Positions 50,292 to 61,640 of a DNA stretch of 64,000 nucleotides are shown piece after piece; position 1 is the stretch's first letter, and every line of letters begins with the position of its first letter. This stretch comes from Gonocerus acuteangulatus (lineage: Eukaryota; Arthropoda; Insecta; Hemiptera; Coreidae): positions 15,970,538-16,034,537 of the forward strand of contig OX328123.1 of assembly GCA_946811695.1 (NCBI GenBank), read 5' to 3'. The notes beneath the pieces were generated by a model. That model made no database searches and was not told where the DNA came from. It saw only the letters and a list, made by a program, of their open reading frames with translations. The translations under genes and the position numbers were made by a program.

Positions 50292-53200
50292 TTAGTAGAG
50301 GAAGTAAGGGTGGGTGAGTCGTGCAGCTTCATGCGCATGAGCGATGGAGTGAGCGATCTTGCCAGCTGCGACTTCAGGGGTGTCGGCTGGAAGAGCGAGT
50401 GGGACTCCACCGAAGGTGTTCCTGATGGCTTCAGTGTTCTGTTGGATCAGCTGGGCAGCCTTAGCGTGGGCAACGACTGGTTCGTCAGCTGGGACAGAGA
50501 GACCTGCGGCGTGGATGGCGGGATAGGCTAAAAATACAGAAGGGTTTTATTAGATTATTGTATGCTTGAGTAATATTGCATTATTTGAGTGTATAATATA
50601 TGTACCAAGAGGAGTGGCAAGGATAGCAGCACGCTTCTTGAGGACATGAACGAATGGGGAGTAACGGAGTCCATGAGTGGTGATGGCTGCCTGGTTGGCA
50701 TGGGCGATAGAGTGAGCGACTTTAGCAGCAGCTACTTCGGGGGTGTCAGCTGGATGGGCAAGTGGGATTGGTACTCCGTAGGTGTTCCTTACTCCTTCTG
50801 CGGCTTGTTGGATAAGATGGGCAGCCTTGGCGTGGGCAACAGCGGGTTCGTCAGCGGGAACGTGGAAGGGAGCGTATGAGTAGGCTGTAACATTAGTGAT
50901 TTAGTTATTTCTTTCGCCTAATATCACTGAAGCTTTAAGTATAGAGCAAAATAGTTAAACATAACTTACCAAAGGGGGAGGCAAGGACAGCAGCACGCTT
51001 CTTAATGAAGTGAGCATAAGGGGAAATATGGGTGACTGGAGCGGCGACAAGTGGATGAGCAGAATAGGCCAGTGGAGTGGCGATGCGGGCAACTGGAGCA
51101 GCTACGACTGGCGTATGGACTAAAAACCATAAAAAAACTCACTTTAGAATCTCATAATTGTATAAATTCATCGATCAAAATTCATACTGAAATTATCCGT
51201 ACCAAGAGGACCAGTGCTTCCTGGGTAGCTGGTGAGTGGCTGGCTGACGGCAACAACGTCCCTCTTCTTCAGAGCGTGGACAACTGGAGCTCCGAGAAGT
51301 GCAGATGGATAGGCGAGCCTAGCAGCAATTGGTGCGGCGACTGGAGAAACAACGTGAGCGACTGTTGGACCACCAGGAACAGCAGGGCCGACTGGCAAGT
51401 CAGTTGCAGCAATACGGAAACCGTTGGCAGCATCAGCAGCATAGACTGCACTCTGGACGATCCCATTAGCATCCACGTAGCTGTAGCCTGAACATCATTT
51501 TATTTTGAAGATTAGATAGTTAGCCGTCGAGGTGATAAGCAATCAGGGATTCGTTGGGATTCGGCTAAGAAAACATCAGTGGCCTTCGTAAGCAATGAAG
51601 TTACCGGGAGGCATAGAAAGACCAAAGTTAGCACTTAAGTCAATTTATGATGCAAGGAGTAGCCAAAACGTCCTTAGTACAATTTTTTTTTTATAAAAAT
51701 CGTATTGATGTTTTCTTATCCGAATCCCAACTAATCCCTGATTGCTTATCATTTTATTTAGTTATAAATGTACATAAATCAGTTTCGCTCATTGCCATGG
51801 GTCGTTGGTTCGATTCCCAGTAGGGGTGGTGGCTTTTCTTTGGAAAAAATGAAAAGGCATCAGCCCTATCCTGGCTACGAAAGGTTTGTGATCTATAGAT
51901 AACTCGTCCTAAAATTCTGAGTTAAGTATAAAGGACGTTAAAATTTAAATAAATGAGTTTTGCGATGGCTTTATGTTTTATTGCCTCTTTTTTACTCATA
52001 TTTTAAAATTCAATTTAAGAGATATCTCGTAAGAAATTAATATTTTAGTATTATATTATCAGGTGACATTTAAATATGATTTTTCGTATATTGCATATGA
52101 TGTCTGTCCTTTTCTAAATATTTTGAATCATGCGCATATTTAATTTGGTGTACTTCACTAAATAGCATAAAAAAATATGAAAAACAATTGAAGGGGCCAT
52201 CAGAAAAACCAGACAAGTCCAATAACTAAAATTTTCAGAAACTTAAAAAAAAATGCGTAGTTTCATTTGTGCTGAATGAAATGAAAATTTCTTTCATATC
52301 TACTATTGTCCAACTAACAACTTTGCTTTTTTCATAAAATAAATATAGGTTTTAAGAGGATAGGTGAGAAAATATAAAAGAAACGTATGGACTTTCTGCA
52401 CTTGGGTTTTGCAGAAATCTTCGTTAAAAGAAACATGGAATAATTCAATCCACAAATAAGATTGTTTATTATATAATCCTGACAAATTACAAATCTTTTT
52501 TGAATGATAAACATTCTGAAAATAGCAGACAGGTCTAAGGACTAGCCTGTATTTTGGTGGAAAGGCATTTGTCTAATTTTTGTAGAATCGCTAATACTTA
52601 ATACACTCTTATATAATACACTCTTATATATCTTGACCTATCTGTATTTTGGGTACGCAATAATATCAATATGTAGAGCTGACAGTGGAGAGGAAGAAGA
52701 TGTATTTATCTCAAAATATCAATCTTTAGACTTTTTTTTAATGAATCCTCCAATTTTTAAAAATACTCACTTCCCCTGGTTGTTCCGTCAGCAGCTCTCA
52801 CTTCCTCCCTAGAGTTAGGTCCTCCAACGTGGCCGAAAGCAACGTTTCCAAGCCCATCCTGGATCCTGTACTGGCTTGCGTGGAGGAATTGTGGTTCTCC
52901 AGCGGCAAGGCCGACTGCTACGATGAAAATCTGAAAAAGGAATACGAACACGGACCCTTTAGTAGAGGGAGGGGCTATTAAACTTTAATAGCATTCAAAA
53001 GTTTTTATTGGAGTCGGGCAATTTATTTAAACGGCGCCCTCAATAAGAAGTTTTCTAGTGAATCCCAAGATATTTTAGTTTTATAATTAAATCGATAGAT
53101 TATGATAAATATCGCGAGTTAATTCCTCATGCTACATTTACGTTTGCAGCAACGTACGATATTAAACACCACCACCAACGTTGTGTTTGATGAAAAAGAT

Positions 53201-55919
53201 AAATATTTCCCAGAATGTTGTAGGTATTGTACGGTTAAATAACTAGGTATGAAATGAAAAGTCCCGTAAGAAATATGAAAATTGACGAATTTCTCAGCAA
53301 GGCAACGACTACAATATATACAAATATTTTGCTCTTTTACAATTATTTTTTTAGCTTACTTATTGTTAACATTGGGAAAGACGACATTTCATGTTTCAAA
53401 AAAGGCTATAGCCTCCAAATCTTAACCGATTTGAATGCGTTTGTTTTTTTTTTTAACTGAAAGCTAATGAAATTTAAAACAACTTTGTCTAGCCAGATTT
53501 TTGTTTCCTCCTGTTTATTGAATTAAGTGTAAATAACTCGCGAACTCTTACGATTGAACATAAAATAATATTTCATTATTTATCTAACTTAATATCAGCA
53601 CTGATATCGTTGAAATTAAACATTCAAATACACTTTGATCCACTTTGACAGGAGGGAATCAGTGATCCTCTCAAGATTACGGATAGGCCACACAAGACTG
53701 ACGCACGGCTATCTCATGGAGAGGGGGGGGGGGAGCCTCCGGAGTGCGAGGTTTGCGGCGTGCACCTCACTGTAAAGCATATCCTGACGGAGTGTAGGGC
53801 ATATGAAGACGAGCGAGTTCGACTGAGTCTCCCGATACATCTTAGAGAGCTACTAGGCAATAATTCGGTCCATCAGTCTAACCTTTTTTCTTTTCTTGAT
53901 AAAACCAATTTGAAAAACATAATTTAGCGCTGGGTTTAGCTGTACTTTATCATAAAGTCAAATCATTCATCTAATGAACGATTATTATAAAGTGTATTGG
54001 CTTTTTAAATAAATTCCTATAAACATTTCCACTAAATATTCTCTAACTATATGTAGAACTAAATATTTATGTAATTAATAACTAATTTTCTAATGCTAGC
54101 GTAAAAAATATAATTCTCTTAAAAAAAGAACTGTATCCTATTATTAATTGATTAACTTTAAATTATGAATACATAAACTATCCAAAATTTCGTTAAACAT
54201 ATTTTTTGTTTTAACTGTTGGTGGCGTTCGGGGCGGGGGCGGGGCGCGTGGGTTGGCGGGAGCGATGGGCTTGGTTAGGGTTGAGGACGAGCCCCCCCAT
54301 GCGGTCTGTGAAGGTTTGGTTGCCCTGGCATCAGCAAGCACACCTTCTATCATAGACCTGGCAGCCAGTCACCAGATGCGGGCCACTAAGGTAGAACTGG
54401 CACGGGGGACTCTCCTCGACCTTGGCTGGGTCCGCCTCCCGCTGGCCGTCGGGCTCTGTTTCCGCTTTCGATACTACCAACGGACCGACCAGGAGGCACA
54501 AATGACCCAATAGTGATTGACTGGCCTTTAAACTTCAATGAAAAAAAAAAATAAACATTCAAATCCTTATTAGACATGGAAAAAATCAGAGTAACATCTT
54601 CAAAACAAAGTTATCTGAATTTAACAATGAGATTAATTGAAATAATATGATTTTTGAATGATTTGAAAATAGATTTTTATTTTTTCCATGTTTTATCAGG
54701 ATTTGAATATTTAATTTCAACGATATCAGTGCTGATATTAAGTTGGATGAAAAATGAAATATTATTTTATGTTCAATTGTAAGAGTTTGTAAGTTATTTA
54801 CACTTAATTTAATAAACAGGAGAAACAGAAAAACAAAAATCTGGCTAGACAAAGTTGTTTTAAATTTTATTAACTTTCATTTAAAAAAAAAAAAAAATGC
54901 ATTGAAATATGTTAAGATTTGGAGGCTGTAGCCTTTTTTTAAAGCATGAAATGTCGTTTGGGTCCACCGTGCGGTCTATGTAAGCTACAAATATTTTCTT
55001 CGACGTGAAAGTTGAAATCTGACGTTACCAACAGATTAGAACACTTTTTGTAAGATGTATAAATTCCATCTTTCTCCAATCATTTTACGCCATAGAAAAT
55101 ATTAATTGGCACTAGAATATTTCATAGTCGTATTTTTTGCAAGTATTTATGTCTTAAAGCATAATGAAGATATTCAAACGACCAAATAAACATAATACAT
55201 ATAGAAACTTGTGCCAGGCACTCATATAAGACACTTGTCTTCCAATCACAGGTACTTATAAGACACTTGTCTTCCAATCACAGGTACTTATAAGACACTT
55301 GTCTTCCAATCACAGGTACTTATAAGACACTTGTCTTCCAATCACAGGTACTTATAAGACACATGTCTTCCAATCACAGGTACTTATAAGACACTTGTCT
55401 TCCAATCACAGGTACTTATAAGAAACTATATGTCGGTCCGTGGGAAGTTTTCCACCAAGATTATAGCCCACTGAACAGTTGGTATGGCGAATACCTCTAC
55501 AGTTGAACCTACTCCGCGGTACGTTAGTTTTAAATGGCGCGATGGGCCCCATAGGGCCCATCTTATGGATTTTTCATTTGTGCAATTTTCCTGAGTTCAA
55601 GAAATGGTCTTTCTCAATAGATACGAATGCTATAAAACTGGTTTCATGCCAAAATTTATCCACCAGGAGAAGACTGATAATTTGAACGGAGAAAAAAACC
55701 CTCATAATGGCGGTTATTTACATAATTGTTCTTTCTTATCGGGCCTATATATTGTTAAACATTTTTATTACAAACAAAAAAATAAAAAATTTCGGCCACT
55801 AGGGCACAATAATGATTTGGCTCCGTATAGACCGGTTTTGATTCTAACGTCTATTAAGGAAATGTAGCATTTTTAGTTGCTTTGTAAAGACAAAAATTGT
55901 GGTCACTATTTTTTAACCA

Positions 55920-55973
<54 letters not shown>

Positions 55974-57482
55974 ACTATTAGGCGAATCAAGATTATATTT
56001 ACTTCACCTTTCCCTCATTATTCACATTTTAAATGGTCTTATTTTTATGTATTTTTAAATTATTTATCTAATGAATTAAAGATAAAACACAATTTTACTC
56101 CTAAACGGGGGGGGGGGGGTAAAAAAAGTGGACTTGAAATTCTCCTTTATGTATTTATTTAGTAAGAAAGGGTGTGTTTTTTATTTTGAATTAAATGAAA
56201 TAATGGTACAGATCCAATAATTCATAGGAATAAGAATTTGTTAAAAGGAGGTAATGAGAAAAAACGAATTAAATATAATTTTGATTCACATCATATTTTA
56301 ATATGGAGGCCCGGTGGCCGTGAGTGTTAAGACGTTAGCACTTAACACTCCGTGCCGTGGGTTTGATTGAAAGGCATCATCCCTATCCTGGCTTGAAAAG
56401 GGTGGTAACCTATAGATAACCCGTCCTAAAAATCTTAGGTAATAATAATGGACGTTAAAATTTAATTATTTTAATATTTGCCGTTAAATTGAAATGATTA
56501 AATTATTCAGCATTATCAAAACTATACCGAGAGGTATAGTTTTGGTATAACAAAAAGGTTATGGTTTAAGTTGCCTCCATTAAAGTAAATATTAAAAGTG
56601 TTTCGTTTAGGGTTTTGTAAGGAATTGAAGAATGTTAACTCTTACGCCAGTATCTTAGTTTCATAATTTTTAAGGAAAAACTATTAAACTGAATTTTCTT
56701 CCTAAAATTTTAAAGTTCGTAAATGAATTTTTAAGTTTTGAAAAAAATTGATATATTTCATATTGATGGTTATTTTAAAAACCGCGAATAAATTTTAACG
56801 TTTATAAATAATAATACATCAAAATTTCAATACAAATCTTTTGACGCATTAAGAAGTCCCTTATTATTAAGATTGTCCCTAGCATCTATTCATTCGGAAC
56901 TATGAATTAAAGAAGGACATAAAAAAATCTGTTTTTTGTTTTTTTTTAAGATTTGTTTTTTATGTTTAAAATAATAAAATAAATGTCAATGGAATTATTG
57001 ATTGTTTAGTTGTTCTGAAGATATTCCCGCAAATATTAGCTTACCTTAACTTGGAATAGTTTTATCCAACTAAAACGCTAATATACCCAAAATTAAATAT
57101 TTGTTATAAACTAAGTGAACTTATTTAATTTATTTTTAACCGCTTTATGACACATTTTAATGATCAAATAAATTTTTGGGATGGGGGGAGGGATGCAGCC
57201 CCTTTAACCCCCCCCCCTTATATACGCTCATGAAAAACAGATACGGCCCAGACAAGTCCTTTCTTGAGAGAGTAAACCTGGCTACTGAAATCTGCAAAGT
57301 TTAGTTTTCTTGAGATAAAAATTATCTAGGAATCTTCTTCAAAAATTATGTTAATAGGTGGATTTTTTACTTCATGCAGAGGTTTCAGGTGAATATTATG
57401 AGATAATCCGATATTTACCTAACTAATAAATTTAAATGTTGATATCCTACATGTTAATATTTTCTTACCAAAATGGTGTTCA
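50292..57482 (-). CDS. cuticle protein with RR chitin-binding domain, 6 exons
   Basis: Secreted structural protein of the chitinous cuticle. Minus-strand exons: 57482-57468, 52930-52771, 51487-51203, 51119-50970, 50884-50606, 50527-50292. GT-AG introns and consistent phases give 1125 bases, 374 residues plus TAA. Signal peptide MNTILIFIVAVGLAAGEPQ. An RR-type chitin-binding region covers roughly residues 22-95 (QYRIQDGLGNVAFGHVG, TRGSYSYVDANGIVQSAVY, AADAANGFRIAATDLPVGP), bearing the G-x-Y-x-Y-x-D and Y-x-AD-x-x-GF-x-x-x-x-x-LP pattern. An Ala/Val/Pro/His-rich tail follows. Exons 3-5 each end with a related module (HALKKRDVVAVSQPL, HFIKKRAAVLASPFG, HVLKKRAAILATPLG). Exons 5 and 6 share VPADEP.VAHAKAA.LIQQ and ADTPEVAA.K.AHSIAHA. 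The 4.5-kb first intron is full of repeats. The gene is probably expressed around moulting, as for its family (inference). Confidence 0.92.
51509..51760. mobile_element. inverted-repeat element in cuticle intron 2
   Basis: GATAAGCAATCAGGGATTCG with TTGGGATTCGGCTAAGAAAA at the left is mirrored at the right by TCCGAATCCCAACTAATCCC and TGATTGCTTATC. It contains the dispersed GATAGTTAGCCGTCGAGG and CAAAACGTCC modules. Confidence 0.65.
51785..51955 (+). mobile_element. SINE family 1, 5'-truncated, in cuticle intron 2
   Basis: Begins in the B-box region (GGTTCGATTCCCAGTAGG) and continues through the family body CATCAGCCCTATCCTGGCTA to the tail GGACGTTAAAATTTAAATAA. It directly follows the inverted-repeat element. 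Confidence 0.8.
53630..54551 (+). mobile_element. 5'-truncated LINE with 13-bp target duplication
   Basis: Flanked by TAAACATTCAAAT at 53617-53629 and 54552-54564 and ending in a poly(A) tail (54540-54551). The 5' part encodes RLRIGHTRLTHGYLM, PPECEVCGVHLTVKHILTEC and AYEDERVRLSLP, the C-terminal zinc motif of jockey/I-type ORF2. The rest is a GC-rich 3' UTR (54220-54520). A typical target-primed insertion. Confidence 0.9.
53645..53925 (+). pseudogene. LINE ORF2 C-terminal fragment
   Basis: Frame from about 53650 with LRIGHTRLTHGYLM, a G run, then PECEVCGVHLTVKHILTECR and a leucine-rich end (LPIHLRELLGN). C-x2-C-x7-H-x4-C is the zinc motif following RNase H in many arthropod LINEs. Nothing upstream of it was retained. 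Confidence 0.8.
55211..55424. repeat. 32-bp minisatellite, ~6.5 copies
   Basis: Unit ACTTATAAGACACTTGTCTT plus CCAATCACAGGT, repeated head to tail with almost no divergence (one ACATG for ACTTG, AAACTA at the end). There are no spacers between units. It lies in the first intron of the cuticle gene. The unit contains a small inverted repeat AAGACA...TGTCTT. Confidence 0.95.
55925..55971. repeat. (TA)n microsatellite
   Basis: Pure TA run. Confidence 0.95.
56305..56467 (+). mobile_element. SINE family 1 with deleted B-box region
   Basis: GGAGGCCCGGTGGCCGTGAG head; the segment from the B box to the body start is deleted (GTGGGTTTGATTGAAAGGCATC). Flanked by ATTTTAATAT at 56295-56304 and 56468-56477, an exact 10-base target duplication. 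Confidence 0.85.
56517..56544. repeat. perfect 12-bp-arm palindrome
   Basis: CAAAACTATACC and GGTATAGTTTTG flank GAGA and would form a stable small hairpin. No function assigned. Confidence 0.8.
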
Positions 57483-57514
57483 TGTTGATATGAGACCTCC
57501 TGTGCTGTGCAAGG

Positions 57515-57554
57515 ACTGTACTGCCAGAAATATTTCAGGCTGGTGTTTATATAG
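57515..57554 (-). promoter_or_regulatory. core promoter of the cuticle gene (TATA box and initiator)
   Basis: On the minus strand, CTATATAAACACC (TATA at about 57553-57548) is followed about 32 bases downstream by GGCAGTAC, whose CAGT matches the arthropod initiator (A+1 near 57521). The start codon follows about 40 bases further. Spacing and motifs agree with a focused arthropod promoter. Confidence 0.7.
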
Positions 57555-57699
57555 GTGGACATCGTCCTTGGGCTCGCCCTGCTCAGGGAGGATTTGGGCT
57601 CGTCCAACCAGGTGCCATCGTCTACAGGTGGGCCTGGCAATCTTCAAGAATGCATATCAACTCAGCCAATCCTATTATTAAACAATAATATCATTTAAG

Positions 57700-58620
57700 G
57701 GTCAGCTATTTGAGCTCCATCATTCTGTACCTCGAACCTTTTTGATCGGTTTCAGAAAATACATATGTAAAAATGCATTCTGAATACGTTGTTCTGGGGA
57801 TAGAAGAACGTATTGAAAACAAATCGTGTCATTTGAAATATGACGTCAAAGTAGTAATTACATCTGGCCCCATGGACGTTCTGATCCGTTGGCTATGATG
57901 TTTAGACGGTTTACTATGACGATTTTTTGCTCTTAAACCCAAAATGTCCCTTTCTTCATAAAATATGGTGCATGTAATAGTTTTCTGTTATATCTGGAAT
58001 TCATCGAAGGCATATTTCATATCCGCTGCTTAGCTCCACCTTTAGTCCAGATCACTCTCACATAATACCTAAACGTACGTCACGCAGGAGCTGCATAGCT
58101 AACCACGTCCTTCAGAAGGTTTGGAAGTGTACCCAGCATTCCTGACTTATTAATTTCAATTTAAACATATAATAGAATTCTAACAGATCGTTTCCTGTAC
58201 ATGGAAGATATTAGGGGAAAAATACTATTGGGGGCCTTTATTAACGCAATAGTACCCAAAACAATGATTTTTAGAATTGTTGTCTGTTTTTCCTTATGTC
58301 TGCTGTCTGTCAGACACTCTATACACACAAGGGTTTAACAATCACTAAGGGGTCAGCTTAGTGGCTCTGTCAGGTTTTAGCAATCCTAGCAGCCTGTATG
58401 CTTCATCCCCGATGGCTATAAGTCTAATATCGTGAATAGAGAAGCATTACTGTAGAGTAGATTTTTTTTTAAATACCACTACGTCGGTGTTTACAATCCA
58501 AAATAAACGAAAAGATATATCCGAAAATTCTGCCCTAAGTCACTATCCACGCGGACGAAGTCGCGGGCACAGTTTGTACAAAATAAACACCACTAGTTTT
58601 GACCTTCAATATTTGTAATG
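57700..58620. other. spacer upstream of the cuticle gene with repeat traces
   Basis: Contains GTCACGCAGGAGCTGCATAG (about 58080-58099, the terminal motif shared with 34310-34333 and 39012-39034) and CAGACACTCTATACACACAAGGGTTTAA (58312-58339, related to the hairpin MITE end). No gene seen. Confidence 0.4.
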
Positions 58621-58627
58621 AAATGCT

Positions 58628-59139
58628 GAAACAATTTTTATTTTAGTACTCAATATGTTAATGTTAATGTTTTATTAATTAGAGTGTGTTCGTGATACCA
58701 CACTACTTAATAAACGCACGAAAACTTTATATTTTCGTTTATTGATCTTAATGAATAACAAGAATGTACCATTTACAGATAGAACTACCATAAAAACGCA
58801 GAACATCGGCTGCAGATATTCAAAAGCTTAATATAATATAAACCACTTGGCGACTTAGGAATTCAATATGAACAACAACTAATGAAACAATTTTTATTTT
58901 AGTACTCAATATGTTAATGTTAATGTTTTATTAATTAGAGTGTGTTCGTGATACCACACTACTTAATAAACGCACGAAAACTTTATATTTTCGTTTATTG
59001 ATCTTAATGAATAACAAGAATGTACCATTTACAGATAGAACTACCATAAAAACGCAGAACATCGGCTGCAGATATTCAAAAGCTTAATATAATATAAACC
59101 ACTTGGCGACTTAGGAATTCAATATGAACAACAACTAAT
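58628..59139. repeat. 256-bp tandem duplication, two apparently identical copies
   Basis: Units start at 58628 and 58884, and a third start (GAAACAATTTTT) is at 59140 before similarity stops. By eye the two copies are identical. Each has CGTGATACCACACTACTTAA, AATAAACGCACGAAAACTTT and GCAGAACATCGGCTGCAGAT. The unit is noncoding. An LTR-like origin is possible, since a polyadenylation-like AATAAA is present, but unproven. Confidence 0.9.
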
Positions 59140-59660
59140 GAAACAATTTTTTTTTAACTCATGTTGTTCGGTATTGGAGCATCTCTCTGCCGAGTTTTGT
59201 TGCAAGGAAGTACAAATAACTGCCGATATGGTCTACTTAATAATTTGGTTCCGTAATTTTAATAGACTGATATCGTCGTTACAAATGCAAAGTATGGAAT
59301 GTGAAAACTGGTTGGTACCTTTTAGATAACTTTATATATATTTTATCCTATGATATATTTTAATTAGGCTTAATCCACATTCGTTATTTTGATTATCTAT
59401 AATTGATAATTATTTTTCTTTACTTTTCGAGAGATTCCCACAACGTACATCAGTCTAACAGCATTCAGAAAAATTGAAAATGAAAAATGCGTTTTTTAGC
59501 ATTCGATACTTTGCATTTGTATCGACGATATGTACGTATACGTGAACATATCACGTCTAACAACCTTAGCTTTCTTTTTTTTACATTATTTATGTAATTA
59601 TTATACCCCCTTCTTTTCCTTTAAATGACTAATGTAAGCCATCTTTTAAATTCTATTTAA

Positions 59661-60110
59661 GGGGAAATACTACATTTTAACTTTTTTTTTTACCATTTTT
59701 TTATGGGCTAAAATTCTTCCTTAAATAATCAAAAATTATACCCAAAAGAGTCTAAGCGAAGAAAAGTATTTTAAATGGGCAAAAAATAGGATTTTCCGAG
59801 TGAAGTCCCGATGCCGAGTGAACGCGATGCTGATTTGAAGATAATTTTTTGAGCGAACTTCGATTGGTCTCTTTTTAATTGTTAAGGTTTTTTTTTGGCT
59901 CTCCTTCAGTACATTTGAAAATTAAAAGTCTATTTTTTTAAATCTTCATTACAAGAAAGTATGAAAAAAAATTAAATAGGAAAAAAATGAACATTTTAGA
60001 ACATTAAACTTTAATGTCGTTTCTCAAAACTATATTCTTCAATTTTTGCCCGATAAATTTAAAATTTTAACTACACCTTCCTCATGATATTTGCTAGTAA
60101 AGTGAATAAT
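59661..60110. mobile_element. TTAA-type element, family A, copy 3 (3'-truncated)
   Basis: TTAA (59657-59660) then GGGGAAATACTACATTTTAA at the left end. The interior matches copy 2 (GATTTTCCGAGTGAAGTCCC, GATGCCGAGTGAACGCGATG). It breaks off after TTTGCTAGTAAAGTGAATAA. Confidence 0.6.
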
Positions 60111-60144
60111 TTATAATATGTCGGGACCCGTGCTATAATAAACT

Positions 60145-61304
60145 GAACAAAAGTCCGACTCGCAGGAACTGCATCATCTTAGCGCGGTTCCGTTCTTATC
60201 TCTAGACTCATTTAAAATGATTAAAATAGAAGCTGTTATTATTTTGGGTCCACATTTCTATAAAGCATGAAGATTAGATAGTTAGCTGTCGAGGTGATAA
60301 GTAAAGATGGAATGGTTCGGATTCGGCTAAAGAAACCTCAATACGATTTTTGTTAAAAAATATATATTTAGGACGTTTCGGCTACTCATTGGTAGCCTTC
60401 GTCAGCATTGAAAGTGCCGGGAGGCAGAGGAGGACCAAAGTTGACAGTTCCATCTTTACTTTCAAGAAAGGTCTTATTTACGATCTTACCTGGATAGGCC
60501 AACCCGCCCTAGGAAGGACCCCGCTAGGCAGTTGAAAAGCTATATCTTGGAAATCCATATGTCTAAGATTAAATTTTTTTTCTTATTTTTCTTAACCTGA
60601 TTTATTATCAAATACATTATCCAATTATAAGCAGTTAAAAAATAACAAGGAATAAAAACAGACAAAAAGAACAGTTCGAATAAGCGAAATCAATTACTTT
60701 AAAGTTTTAAGCACTTATTTCTCAGATTGACATCGTCTAATCAGAAATTTCATCCGAACCTTTTTTGTAGAGCATTTAGTAAGCTTTCTAATGGTATTCT
60801 TCCGTTTACCAAGATTCTCAACCTTTTTCGAGATATTAAGGAAGGTATACAAATTTACCAAAACTTTTTATCTCTCTTAATAAAATATTTTATTCTAGCC
60901 CTTCCTTAACTCCAAACGTAACCAAAATTTCAACATATTAGTTTTAATGAAAGTAGAACATGCACAAAATTTTTCAACTGAATCCCATGATTTTAAGTAC
61001 CCAAACCAAAAACGGTATTCAAAAACTATTTTTCCAAAATTCTCGAAAACGGTTAAAGCTATACCCTTGAAAATGGTTTCATTCGTTTTCCTAGCCCAAG
61101 AAGCCTAAAAAACGAGTGCTTACAGGCTTATGAACTCAAAAACGTAAGCGTTACGATTTTTTTGCGCGAATTCGCCCCAAACGCCATCTTCCAGTGGACG
61201 GATTTTGCTGGTTAACGAACTTGACCTTTCAAATTGGACGACGGATTTTTGTACCAAATTTCATCAAAATCGGACCATTCGTCTTCTACCTAGAGAGCGA
61301 ACAG

Positions 61305-61364
<60 letters not shown>

Positions 61365-61497
61365 TTGAACCACCATCATTTTCGGTCTCTAGGGGTTCTG
61401 AAACGCAAAATTTTATAGTCTGCACTTCTGGATTGCGTCATGAGATCAACCTTATAAGCGGGGTTCCTCCCTATGGGGGAGGGAGGAACCGCGCTAA
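60145..61497. mobile_element. ~1.3-kb repeat (family B), copy 2
   Basis: Same sequence order as 48270-49596, at high identity by eye, from AAAGTCCGACTCGCAGGAAC to GGGAGGAACCGCGCTAAA. It includes a (TA)n run at 61311-61360 at the place where copy 1 has a shorter one. Confidence 0.7.
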
Positions 61498-61555
61498 AAA
61501 CAAAAGTCTCACGCAATCCCTAGACGTTGTCGTAACTTCTCAATCATTACTTAAA

Positions 61556-61562
<7 letters not shown>

Positions 61563-61635
<73 letters not shown>

Positions 61636-61640
61636 TTTAT
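61563..61640. repeat. (TA)n microsatellite with TGTA interruptions
   Basis: TA dinucleotide tract beside the end of family-B copy 2. Confidence 0.9.

Larger units (their letters stand above)
53385..54955. mobile_element. long-TIR element with nested LINE (cuticle intron 1)
   Basis: The segment 53385-53629 recurs inverted at 54695-54955: for example CGACATTTCATG, GCCTCCAAATCTTAAC, TTTGTCTAGCCAGATTTTTG and CACTGATATCGTTGAAATTA. Arms are about 240 bases. The LINE at 53630-54551 separates them. No transposase is seen. Confidence 0.7.

Noticed and set aside
51051..51491. 146-codon plus-strand frame and those at 50310 and 50589
   Set aside because: Antisense shadows of the cuticle protein exons; splice sites, the RR motif and the promoter all support the minus strand.
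55211..55424. CRISPR array
   Set aside because: 32-bp units are directly adjacent without spacers and the genome is eukaryotic.
59138..59329. 63-codon plus-strand frame
   Set aside because: No homology pattern; it starts in the edge of the 256-bp duplication.
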